This document shows, piece by piece, positions 27,601-40,320 of a stretch of 64,000 nt of DNA. A program made the position numbers and the translations under genes. The notes under the pieces are model-generated. The model did not search any database, was not told where the DNA came from, and saw only the letters and a program-made list of their open reading frames with translations. The first letter of the stretch is position 1, and each line of letters begins with the position of its first letter. The DNA is from Diadema setosum (Eukaryota; Echinodermata; Echinoidea; Diadematoida; Diadematidae), in contig NC_092689.1 of NCBI RefSeq assembly GCF_964275005.1, positions 1,991,501 to 2,055,500 on the forward strand, written 5' to 3'.

Positions 27601-30600
27601 CCTGATATAAAGAGATTCCTGTTATAACAAGGTATTTTTGATGGTCCCAAGCACCTAGCTATACTGATTTTCCACTGTACATGCAACTACTCAACATTTG
27701 GTCAACATTGCAAAACACACTGCAAATATGGAGGCCATGCAATAAGGTATTTTAACTAATGACGTACATGGGGGATAATCTTGGGGAAGAGCTACTGATA
27801 GACCTACCTTGGCAAGACCAGATGCAAAATCAGCAGTCTCTGAATCGCTCGGAGGACGTCGATCATCAACTGTCCTTGGATCGAAGTCAACCTTCTTCAA
27901 AGCAAGGGCTGAAGCAGAACTTGAACTGGAATCGCCGTACCTGTGACAAAAGTACAAAACATATCCAATAAGAATATTAGGAATATATCATTATGAAGTC
28001 TCTGACACTACCTTTGGTGGTGGAGGCATATAATGCACATTTAAGTTGTACCAGCACATCAAATACTTTTATGCTTTTGGGGAGTATGAAAAAGATTGAA
28101 CTTTCAAATGAGGTAACCACTGGCATGGCTTCTATATTACCATGTTGGAAGTACACACAAGCTTAACATCAGCCATTTAAAACAAATTTCCTCCTCCCCC
28201 CCCCAAAAAAAAACAAAAAAAACAGAAAAAAACATAAAAAATATCGTTTCAACCTTTCAAAAAGGAAAAACAGTAATAAACAGTAACAGAAATCTTCATG
28301 TATAATAAATGCTTTGATCATAAAAGAATTTCCATCCGTAGACGGTCTATGTCTTTTTGAAATATTCATTTTATTTAAAGCATTTGTAAAATGGACAAGG
28401 AGAAACAAATGTGCAAAGACCCTACATACCTTGCTTTTTTGACAGTCAGGTGAGTGAGCACTGTTGGTACATCATGTTGCCTTGGCTTCCTCTTCCACTC
28501 GGCTGGTCCTTCAGTACATGACTTCACGTCAAACGCCTCAATCTCGTACAAGACAGCTCCCACGTGACGACAGGCTCCATCCGCCCTAATGTTATATATA
28601 TATATAAAAAAAGAATGGGCCTATGTAATGCATGACAAGATGAGGGATATTTTTTCTGTATTTCTTGAACTTTTTGAACACAGCATCACAGCAAAATACA
28701 GTATGACCGCCTCACTTCATACTTCAATGATTTGTATACAGTTCTGGTCGAGGTGAGGATTTAGCATTTAACGTTGTGCCAGATATTCACAAACCACTCT
28801 ATAATGTAGATGTCAAAGCTAAGCCAAAGGGGTATCAAAAATTTATTTCATGAAAATTGGTTTTGAAGTGGCTCAGATTTCCAAAAACAAGGTGAAACAA
28901 AGAGATCCTGTCACTTTTTATTATTATCACTTTTTTGGATATCTCAGCCACATGAAAACCAATTTTCATCAAATAAACATTGAATCCTTCTAAAAATTAC
29001 ATGCTCTTTCATATTTCATAAGAGGTTTCTCATCATCTCACTTAGGAATGTTCAAAACATGAATCACCGCCTCAACCAGTACTGTACAGTCCCTTTAAGC
29101 ATTAGTGGCATCTAGGCCTATATTGATTGATTGTAAAATCTAAACTTCTCTCAGAACTTTTTTTTTTTCCGGGGGGGGGGGGGGGGGTGTAGACAGCAAA
29201 TCTCTCATAATGGATATGTTTCACAGGATTTGTTAAAGTTAGACTCAAACTGATTAGGCTTCATGTAATATAGAATGACTATTTTCACCCATTTTTCTAT
29301 TAACAATAACACTATAGTTAGGGGCCTAGCCCTAGATACTAAGATAGACTAGAACCTCTAACCCTGTTAGCGTTAACAGTTAACTTTAGAGATCTAGAGT
29401 AGATATAGACGTAGGCCTAGAGTAGGCAGAGGTCTAACATTAGACCTAGGCCTAAAAACAAAAACAATGATAGACTTACCCTCCCTGACATTCGCAGTAG
29501 GCAACATTTATTTCCCCCGTTGACTTAGTCATCACCACCCAGCACTGGTAGGTTGGTTTGTTGAGGTATGTCCGGTCCTTTTGCGTCGGCCTAACCTCAC
29601 CAAGGAAAACACAAACAGGGCTCGTGTCCGAAACCTCATTGAACTTCAGGCTTGTAACATTCCCATCGGCGAAAAGACGATAGTCCTCAAATGACTTGTA
29701 TCCCTTTAGCTTTTTCCGGTCATAGTCAGTCCGATTGATAATCAGGTAGTTGAACACGTCAAAGAGTCCAAAATCTGGAATACTCTCGAAGTTGGATGTA
29801 AACCCAGCGAGCTTGGTAGGATCGGAGAACGAGCAGCCTACCCGAGCGAGCTTCTCCTGCAGTGACCGGCCGGTGTCCGCCCGGGAGAGGTCGGGATCGA
29901 TGGGCAAATCCAAATCGGCTACGGCAGTTGCAAGTGTGACGAGTTTCTCCTTGTTGTAGCCGCTTGTGCTCACACCTCTATCCCTCAAATACTCAGTTAG
30001 TCCCTTAACTGTCCAATCCTTCCATGGCTTGCTCGAACTTTGGCTGGAACTTGAAGTTGACGCCATCACAAAGCAAGATTACAGGAAATAAAAGTTGTCG
30101 ACTATCCACAGCGAGTAACGATGGTAGACAATCAATACACGCGTGAATGCAAAAACAATATGGCGTCCACGCTTTCGCTTGCCCGACATAGTAACAATCA
30201 CTAGGGTCGCGTGGGGTGTGACGTCATTATGCATATCATTAGTAAACCGGTCTATTGCTTGCTGAATGCAAGCAAAAGGTATGTGCACAAGCAAAAGATT
30301 ATGCATATGTATTTAAGCAATTGCTTGAGCTACACCTTTTACTAGACGAGCTTGTGCTTTTGCTTGAAGCAATTGCTTACAAGCAATTGCTTGTTTTATG
30401 CATTCGGCCCAATGCGCCCAACCGCTGATTGCGACACTCCACCAATTGGTACTCCCGAAAAAAAATCACTGAGGGGTTATTGTGTAATACAGTGTACATA
30501 CAGACACCATCAACGTACGTCCGTACGTACGCGGGTACACTGCATACGAATACAGTCCAGGAAGTGGACTACCTTATGGCTGGAAAAAGCGTCATATGTA

Positions 30601-33491
30601 ATTATATTATTATATAATATACTTTAATCCCACTTTATGTATGTACACATTACTTACTTTAAAATCTCAAGTTTATTTGGTGTAGGTTGTTTCGTTATTG
30701 TTTCTTGTAACACTGTCTCGTAACATTCACCCTAACATATCCGGAAGAGTTTTTTTGTAATGACATAATATGTCGTCTAACGATTTATCAGGTGGGTAAT
30801 ATTTATTCAGAATTTTATTTCATTATATAAGATTGAGGAATAGTGATGTCATGTTGTAAATGGAAACTTTTTTTCTTTTGATTTCAAAAGTCACCCATAA
30901 TCCGCATGTTCGTGGTACCCGAGAATGACAACTCTCCGGTATTCTCTCCGGTTGGCCCGTATGCCCAGGACGTTAATGAGGTAAGATCATGAAGGGATGT
31001 AAAGTTTTCAAATTCAAATATACAGGCACCGAATTGCAAAGTGTGGGAGGGAGTTAACAGGCTTTGGTTCGTTACAAACGTGGTATTAAACCTGGTAAGT
31101 TAAGTAGACGATCTGTGTAAATAATGACTAGAAGTACCATTGTCATTACAGGTTGTAGTTATGATCATTTTCATCATTACTATTTTGCCTTAACCCTAAC
31201 TAGGTCGGGGGGGGGGGGGGGGGGGGGGCTCCGAGGCCCTCCCCCCCCCCCTCGACGTTTCGCGCTATGTATCGCTATTGCCAGAAGCTACCGCCGCGAC
31301 GTTTCATGACTTTTTTCTTTCGAGTCTCCCGCATCTTTTGACACCAAATTTGCGATACCCGGGCGCGCGGTTCCGAAGTTGCGCATAAATATGCACGTAC
31401 ATGTCAGACCAAAAATTGCACAAAAACGTGAATTCGTGTACAATTTCAATGCAAACTGTGTTTACAGGCAAATTTCATAAAAACATGATTATTTTGGGGT
31501 TTATTGATTGAAATGAATTAATAACATGTTTTGTTTTTGTTTTTTTTTGTTCGGAACGATGTCTGGGACAAATTTCATCGAAAAAACAATGAAAAACATA
31601 CACTGTAAAAACATGGGTGTTAGATTTAACACCACGGGTGTTAAATCTAACACCGATCAAACTTCAATAAAGGACCACACGCACAGGTGTTAAAAATGCA
31701 CTGTGATGGTGTTGAAAAGTGTTCACCTGACACTTCGTGGTGTTAATTTGACACTGTACCAGGTGTTATTTTGACACTGTACTGGTGTTAATTAAAAAAT
31801 GACACCACATGGTGTTGATTTGATACTTGTTGGTGTTAATATCAATGGTTTAACACCCGTCCAGCTTCAATAAGGGACCACACCAGCTGGTGTTACTTTG
31901 GTGTAAAATTATTTTCACGTTTTTTCAAAAATCTAGTATTTTAATGTAAAATTCTTGATCGTCTTGTTTAAATTAAAAATCAACAAGAAGTGCAGTTACT
32001 AAGAAACTCTTCAAAAAACAGTTTAAAATTTGGAAATGACACCCGGGGGTGTTAATTTAACACCATAAATGAGCACCGAAAATTTAACACCAGCTCGGTG
32101 TTCACTATTTAACACCGGACTTTTTGCAGTGTAAAGTCGAAAAAACAGAGAAATACATAAGAAATTCAAAAAACAATAGAATACTTAGGAAATTTTTTCT
32201 GATTGCGGAATTCTTTTTTCTTAGATTTGCTAAGGACACTAAGAAGAATATTTACACAAAAATGTGCCTGTTTTGAGCTTTATTTAGTGATTTATACCAA
32301 ATTGTCTGATTTCATGCATCATTATGCATAAATTAGCATAATCTAGTGAAAATGATAATTTTTGCAAAAATTAACTTCAAGGTACTTTAGATTACATCAT
32401 AGGCAATGTGTGTGCCAATTTTCATCGCGATAGCGCAGTCGACGGCCGAGATCTGGAGGGGGCCTGGAAGCCCCCCCCCCCCCGCTCTATCATCTACCTA
32501 AATAGCCCGGCCTAGTTAGGGTTAAACCATAGAGATATATACTAATTATTAGTATTAGTATACATCTCTATGGGTTAAACCAATTACTTTCAGAGATAGA
32601 TTGTATTTTTGAAACTGTATATCTACGATAGAAACCTTTGTCCTGCGAAACAAATGCTTTAATAATTTGCTGCTGACATTATCTCATGTGCTGCTCAAGT
32701 GGATATGGTTCTGTTTCGATTTGTTGCATTTGAGCAGAACAAAGTGCAACATGTTTGATATATAACAGAGACCAAAGTATAATGACCTTTGTTTCAAAGA
32801 GTTTATCTCACATCAAATACGGAGCATCTTTGTTCTATGTCTCTATGCTTTCTTGATAGGATGAGGATTACTAGTAGACAGAAAAAGTGGACAAAAAGTT
32901 CCGGTCTGCCATTTATATGTTCTTTAGTTTTAGACATGTTAGACTGCAAACACTGAAATGGTAGAAGATATTGTTTGTGTGTGTATCTTGCTTAGATGTT
33001 TTAAATGTGCTTTAATTAGTCTTTATGGCATGTTGTGTGTGTATATTCCTTCCATGTATACACACATTCACACATACAAATATATATTTTCTCAAGTGTG
33101 GAAAGGGCGGCGAGATGCTCGAAAATTTGTGTGAAGAAATAAACCGTTAGTGAATACAGCATGAACTTTGTTGCAGTTTTGTTACTTATCTTTTTATATC
33201 GCCAACACGTGGACTACCTTATCAACATATATATATATATATATGAAGAGTTTGTTTGCAAAAACCGATAAGTCCATTTTTGAAGATTTTGAAGTATGGT
33301 CTTAGTCATAAAGTACAAAATAATACCTTTTAAATGATATATTGGTCACTACATATTAAGGTACATTTTTGAAGTTATGGTAAAAAGAAGCAAACATTTT
33401 CTTATTATTCTCTTTGTTTTTCTTGACCTTTAATCGCAAATATCTCCATTTGGCAAATATGGACTTATCGGTTTTTGCAAACAAACTCTTC

Positions 33492-33540
<49 letters not shown>

Positions 33541-36101
33541 ATATTATATATATATATATATTGAAATCAGTTTGCAGTACACTGCAACCGCATGTGTGTG
33601 TACACACATGCGGTTTCCCCTTATCCTTCTCATATTAGGATGAAGGGATTGGTACAATCATCTTCAACGTGACTGCAACTGACGCCGATTATTCTGGAGA
33701 CACCATAACCTACACCCTCGAGAGTGGTTCCGTGAGTATAATCACAAGAATTTATAAAAAGCCCAAGATGTAGTCAAAGTTTCCCGGCCAGAAACTGTTA
33801 CCCAGTCCTGAAAAACAGGAAATGCGAGGACGTGCACGAACAAAAGGCAATAATTATATACAGTGTAAAAAATACATTATGTAAACACATAAACCGGTGA
33901 ATTAGTTTACCGGCTTGGATTAGTTGTTACCGCCATTATCAAGAACGTCACGTTAAAGGGACATTCCAGACGATTTTCATAATTTCACATCATGTAGCAC
34001 ATAAATCGACAACTCCATGTGTAGATTTGTGGAATTTACTGTGGTTCTTGAGCAGAGAAACAATACTTTGAAAAACCTTAAACAAATTACACTGAACAAG
34101 GATGATGACATAGGAGGTTCACATATTTTAGAAATGTAGCAGTGTAATTCCATTACAATACCGCTTGCTTGCGAGTTCACCTGTGTATAATCTATGCATG
34201 CCTTCTTCTTTTGTTTTGCTTCCTTGAGCCCCAACTCATGCATTCTTATGGTGACTCTGCCATGTCATCATCCTTGTTCATTGCAATTTATTCTAAATTT
34301 TGAAAATATTCTTATTCTTCATCCCAATCATCACAAATTCTGAAACTCTGTCCTCAGTATAACTAATTTATAGTTGTTCAAATGTAAAAATCTGAAAATC
34401 ATCCGGAGGTCTCCTTTAATATCATTGCGTTTATCAGTTTGTCGTTATTTGTTTTCCTCAGGGTTATAATTTGCAAGGTGTGTGATATTCAAAGTTTCTC
34501 CGTGTTCCGTCATTGTTGCTGTCGTTATTATAAAGTGAAAATGACATTTCGGCTTTCAACATGGCGGAACAGCAAGTGAGAACAGTGTCCATGTACAATG
34601 TAATATTTTTCTTACAAACATCTACTAACATTCTTGCTCTGCAACCCTACTGTGTATCTATTAAGACATAGGTTGTAATTGTAGTTGGCATGAAGCATAC
34701 AGATTATGTTGAGCTGTTTGTTTTTATCGTTTCGGTCTAACCAGGGTTGTGAAACGGACGCATTCAGAATTAACCAACAAGGAAACATTGCAGTTGATAC
34801 AGTACTTGATTACACCACAAATGTACAGTATGTGCTCTGCATTCAAGCAAGCGTGAGTATATCACCGGTTCCACGTCCAGATTAAGTATCACTCATGTGT
34901 AAAAGTCCATCTAAAAGAAGTATACGGTGGTAGGAAATTACACTTTTTAAATTACAACTCCGTCAGTGGGAGCTCAGAAGCCGTTAGAGTAATAAGACTT
35001 CTGTGACTCATGCCACGTAATATTATGAAGACCAGTATTCTTTCAAGACAAAGAAATCAAAATTCATAAGTGATCAAAGACACTATAATATTTTAAAGAA
35101 ATTACAAACTCAGCTGAGTCTTTTTTTTTTCTATAAACGTAGGAAAATGTTTGTCTCTGAAATGTCACCATACAGGCACTAACAGCTGACAAGAAAACAC
35201 AATACAAGCCTCAATGTTGCCACGTAGCTTTATATTATTTTGTTCTTGGCAGTGGCTGTCTTTTTTGTTTTATTTTGTTTTGTTATACCTGTTCTTCCGA
35301 CACGTGAATATAATTCATAAATGTTATGCTATTCTAAATACGCTCAATTTACTATATATGTTTATATACGATGATAATAAACAACATTTGTATAGTGTCA
35401 TTATCTGTAAAACAAAACAAAACAAAACAAAACAAAACATTCAAAGGTGCCTTGCTCCCACAACATGTCACATTAGTTTTTATCAATGAAGTTGATTGAA
35501 AAGATAGTACTTTAGATCAGATAAGGGTATCATAGTTGTCACAATTCCAAAATTGGATTAGTATAATAGAGAGTTTCAAAGATGGGGAAATGATGTCTTG
35601 AAGAGGAGGCTCATGAGAAGTCATGAGGAGGCTCTATCTCGGTATGTATATCGGTACAGAAGTCAGATATCCATGCCCACAACAATTTTTTGATTATTGT
35701 TATCATCGTTTTTGCCACCGGCATCCTCATTTCTATCATTATATACTTACTGCATGTATTATGTCAAGCCATAATCATTATCAGCTTGCTTAAAGCAATT
35801 TACCGACTATAGAAATATTACACTTGTTTGCATGCTTTTTGTATCCCATCACAATAGTGTTGTCCAGTCTTATTTTTCATCCATCACAGGATGGAGGGAG
35901 CCCAGAAGAAACTGCCGAGGTACAGCTCGTCATATCCATCAAAGACGTGCAAAATCTCCCTCCAGTGTTTTACGGCCAGCCTTACGACCAGCAAATCTAC
36001 GAGGACGCAGCAATAGTAATGCTGAAAACCTCTTTCCCACTTTGATGAAAAAATCGCATAGACAATATAACAAAATATAATAGTATTTTCGATATCATTA
36101 C

Positions 36102-36161
<60 letters not shown>

Positions 36162-39100
36162 GGAGGGAGAGAGAGAGAGAGGGTGGGAGAGGGAGAGAGA
36201 GAGAGAGAGCAATTAGACCTTTAAGAAAGGTCAATCTATTATAATTATGATTATAAGGAAAGGTCAAGGCGTCTGGGTTAGAGGCAGAACATCCGATACT
36301 TACATGAGTATAAAAGTACATACACATTCTCAGACAACACTGTTCCCTTCAATAGTTGTGTGTTTTAAGCGGAATATCCGAATGTCCCTTTAATTTACAA
36401 TTTACTTCTCAAATGACAGGACATTACAAGGTCATAGATTCCCGCTGTATCAAGGGATATAAACCCACTCCGAGTTCTGCATGAAGTTAAGGGTCTCATG
36501 TCGCTCAAATGTGAAGCAAGGAAATGAATAATCAGTATTTCGTATAAACAGGTACAAAAAGAGAAATAAAGATGAAACGTGCTAAACCAGCCAATCCGCA
36601 GCTGCTTGTTGATATGGCGCGTATCATCGTTAGTCACATGCATTCAACTGAATTCAATGAAATTCAAAACGGTCCATTTCGTCATCCAATATGGGAAAAG
36701 AGATCAAGGGAAGTTGGTTTAAGTACAATGTCTTTACATTTAGAAGATGTTCGAGAAAACGACGAGAAAACACACCCACAAGATAATTCACAGTTACAAG
36801 AAAGTTAATAGAGAAAAAAAAATTATACATACATTCCATGCATATCATATTAATCAACTATCTGTAAGCTGAATATTCCAAACTATAGTAATACAAAGTT
36901 ATAAGGCAAGTAGGCCGGCATTCCTTTTCAACTCTGTCTTCTTTTAAGTTCTCATACCTTCAACCTAGGCTTTGCAAGTATACATATTGTTCTTTTTGTA
37001 TGTTTTTTTTTTTGATAACTCATGACGTTGAAGGCAGCATAATTGACTTTTTAAGTCTATCATATCAATGTAAACAAACGTATACCAAAACAAATAAGTG
37101 ACATCTTTATTTACCTTTCTTACAGGGTGATTTGGTTCTGACGGTGGAAGCACTGGACGGAGATCGTGGGGTGTCTCCTCTGAACACCATAAACTTCACC
37201 CTGATTGAAAGTGGTAACTAATAATCTAAAGCATCATACTATGTTTTGTATCAATCAGTCTCTCCTGCCAGGTTTGATAGCGAACGAGTTCCAATGATAT
37301 GTAAAAGGGTAACAAATTACATTCAATACTTGTGTATTTCTTATTCTACTTTCTCAGCGCAATGATGCTATGCATAATACATTGAAAGAAATGCAAAAAT
37401 AGTGAAGGACATACATGTAGATTTATGGTAATCGAATATGTAGGCATTGTTTGGTATTGTTTAGTTCCATATGAAATCATCATATCAAAGAGCGCTAAAT
37501 ATGCCTTAACGTTTGAAAATCATGTTGCCAAACGCGGGTGACACGGCTGGAACCCTATAATGTCAGACGTCCTCTCCGTGTTGCTTAAGGATCTATAAGA
37601 GTGATACAAGAGGGGATGGTTTTGGGTGCAACCCTGCCCTCTCGCCCCATCCCCCCCCCCCCACACACACGCATACATATTCTTCGTGAGGAAAACTGCA
37701 GGATCCCCCAAATTTCGAGGGTTCCGTCCCATTTTTTTTTTCATGGTGAGGAGATGGGGGAGCATCACCTCAGTATGTATGTAACCATGAATAATTCCTC
37801 TGTTGCCCATTTTCCATCCCACTTCCGCACGCAAACACACGCCCTCACACTGTGTAATAATGACTTAACATTCTCTTGTGTTTTCACTTCATCTGGACCA
37901 TCCAAAGAAAAAGAAAGTACGATCCGCCATCTCTGATGCAGATATTTTTAACAGTTTAGTGAAACGGAGCTGATCGAGACACCTTGATTTGGAAATAAAT
38001 TTGCAGATCTGTTTAGGGTATTCTGTTGGTCTATTCTTGATATACCATTGTACAGTTACTCAATTAACTTTGAAGAATTCTTGAAGAAGCTCCTTCCATT
38101 TCAACTTGTAATAGAATAATCCAAGGACCATGCAAAAAGGGTACGCTTCCGTATACCTATCCATTCCTTCATGTCATCATAGGATTTGAAACGATATTGT
38201 GTAGGAAATGGTTTGGATAGACATTTAGCTTTTATCATTTTCGGCAGAATTACGCGTAATCATGATCATTCTCTTTTACTTTCAACAGGAAATGGAACTT
38301 TTGAAATTGATTCAGCCAATGGAGAAATAAAGGTTGCAAAGAAGCTCGACCGTGACGAAGATCCCAACGCAGCAATCTACACGCTAACTGTAGAGGTATA
38401 TTAGTTTATCTATCTCTCTCCTTATCAATGGGCAACGCCGTACTTGTGGCAAGCTTCCCTGGACGAACTACAGTAATAATTACAATAATGGTGATAATAA
38501 TGATAATACCATTATAATATCCATAAGAATCGCAAGGATATCAGTCATTCTTAATAAAAAGAGCACAACATTACTATGTTTATTCTTCATTTCTTTTTTT
38601 TTTTTTTGTAATGGCGGTTTTATGTTATCAAAAAATATTGATTTACAGACTTCTAAGGCTTTCAATGATGGTTTCTCTCTACAGACATAATTTCGAATAA
38701 TCATCTTGACTTGAAAAACTCTGATTTACTAGATTACATGTAAACACCTTAATAACTTTGCATTTTTTAAAAATGTAAAATGCAAAATTACGCCTCTTTA
38801 TTATGCATTCCTTCTTGTAGCATGACGGCTAAACTATAACTGAGTCATTAAAAATTTGGTAACAATATCCCTCTTACAAAATGGAGAATAATAATGAATT
38901 GAAAGAAAAGTATCAAAGGTTTTTGTAAATTTCAATCTAAATCACCCAATGATTAAATAGGAGGATATATAATTTGATTAAAGGCGAGAGAAAACGATGC
39001 TTCACAACCTACCAACCAAACGACGTCGACAGCGAACGTTTACATCCGTTTGCTGGATGTAGATGACAACGTGCCAACATTTGTACCAGCAACCGGTGTT

Positions 39101-40280
39101 AGCACCTCAATCCAGGAGCATTCTCCGATAGGATCACAGCTGGACCTCATGGGCCTTCAAGTTTTTGACCTAGATTCTGTAAGTTCTTACCAAAAATTGA
39201 TTTCTGATGAGAGAGACGTTATCAGATCGACATTTCACGACAAAATGGAGTTGAAGACATTAAAGAAATGAAGTGTCCATTGAGAAGTTTATTATCATTA
39301 CAGTGTGTTAGTTGCCATTGATGTAGATACCAGTTTGTCAAATAATTATTATCATCCGTCCCCAGCGCCGTTTTACTCCCACCCCTAACAAAACTGATTA
39401 ATTATATTTTCAGTACCTGTTCCCTTAGTACTCAAATGATATGAGTACAACATGTCTGTACGAAACTATAAATGTAGTAATAATGACTGTCATAATTAAA
39501 TACACTGCTTTGTCAATTAGCCGTCAGGTGGTAACATTTAACAGACAAATGCAGATGCCATTTTTCAGAGCCGATTACAAGAAACAGAAGTGGTTACAAG
39601 AAATCTGTGCTTGTGACAGATATTATCATCTCCAAAATCTATTATGGCAAAAAGACTGTACATATTTTCTGTACTGACCGTATCAAATATCTTTGGAAGA
39701 AGAAAATAAGTGATCAGGAACCTAAAACAGTAAAGTTTATTTTTCTTTGTTCTGGTTTAGGGTGACGCAGGTAGCATTGAACTAGAACTCGAAGGTGATG
39801 GTGGGATGTTTTATTTAGTGTCGGATACGGTCTCCAGTCAAGGCGTAGTAGACATCCGTGTCCAGAACTCAACAGGATTGGACTACGAAAAAAGAAAGGT
39901 TTTTGAATTCGAGGTAAGACTAAGCTTGCTGATCCTCATTTCTGGCGTATCATATGCATACATGCAGAAAGGGATTAAGCGTTATTTTTAAAGCATGTTG
40001 TCTTTCGAAAATCCTTATTAGAGAAATATGAAGCAATTCCACTGGTACCTAACTTTGTGAACCGCAAGAAATATTCTTAGAAATATGATTTAGAATATCT
40101 CACATTTTCTTATTCATACTCTTACTTTTTTTTTGCAGGTTTAATAAAAATATCTCAAATTGTCAATAACAGAGTTAACTTGGCAGTGTTTGGACCTTAT
40201 TTGACCTTATACCAGAGCGCTTAGAAACGCCAGTATGAAGCGCCATATAAATGCAATTATTATTATTGTTATTATTATTA

Positions 40281-40320
<40 letters not shown>

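Larger units (their letters stand above)
19785..30256. mobile_element. Two-gene DNA transposon, ISL2EU-like (THAP/DDE transposase plus SAP-SWIM-YqaJ nuclease)
   Basis: Terminal inverted repeat AATAGACCGGTTTACTAATG at 19785-19804 is repeated in perfect complement at 30237-30256. GC on both sides (19783-19784, 30257-30258) would be a 2-bp target duplication. Insertion into a repeat whose intact copy lies 1.3 kb away fixes the boundaries independently. Length 10,472 bp. The + transposase gene (20103-23183) and the - nuclease gene (30069-26484) run towards each other. Secondary insertions: a giant palindrome in the first transposase intron, a Gypsy fragment and SINE tail between the genes, a TA-flanked MITE in a nuclease intron. 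The pairing of a THAP/DDE_4 transposase with a YqaJ nuclease is what I recall for ISL2EU; PIF/Harbinger is the nearest alternative but usually has a Myb-like partner and TWA duplications. Confidence 0.85.

Noticed and set aside
31190-31205. Telomere-like TTAACCCTAAC sequence
   Set aside because: Only one to two units, and it is the terminal inverted repeat plus TTAA duplication of a transposon seen in two copies.
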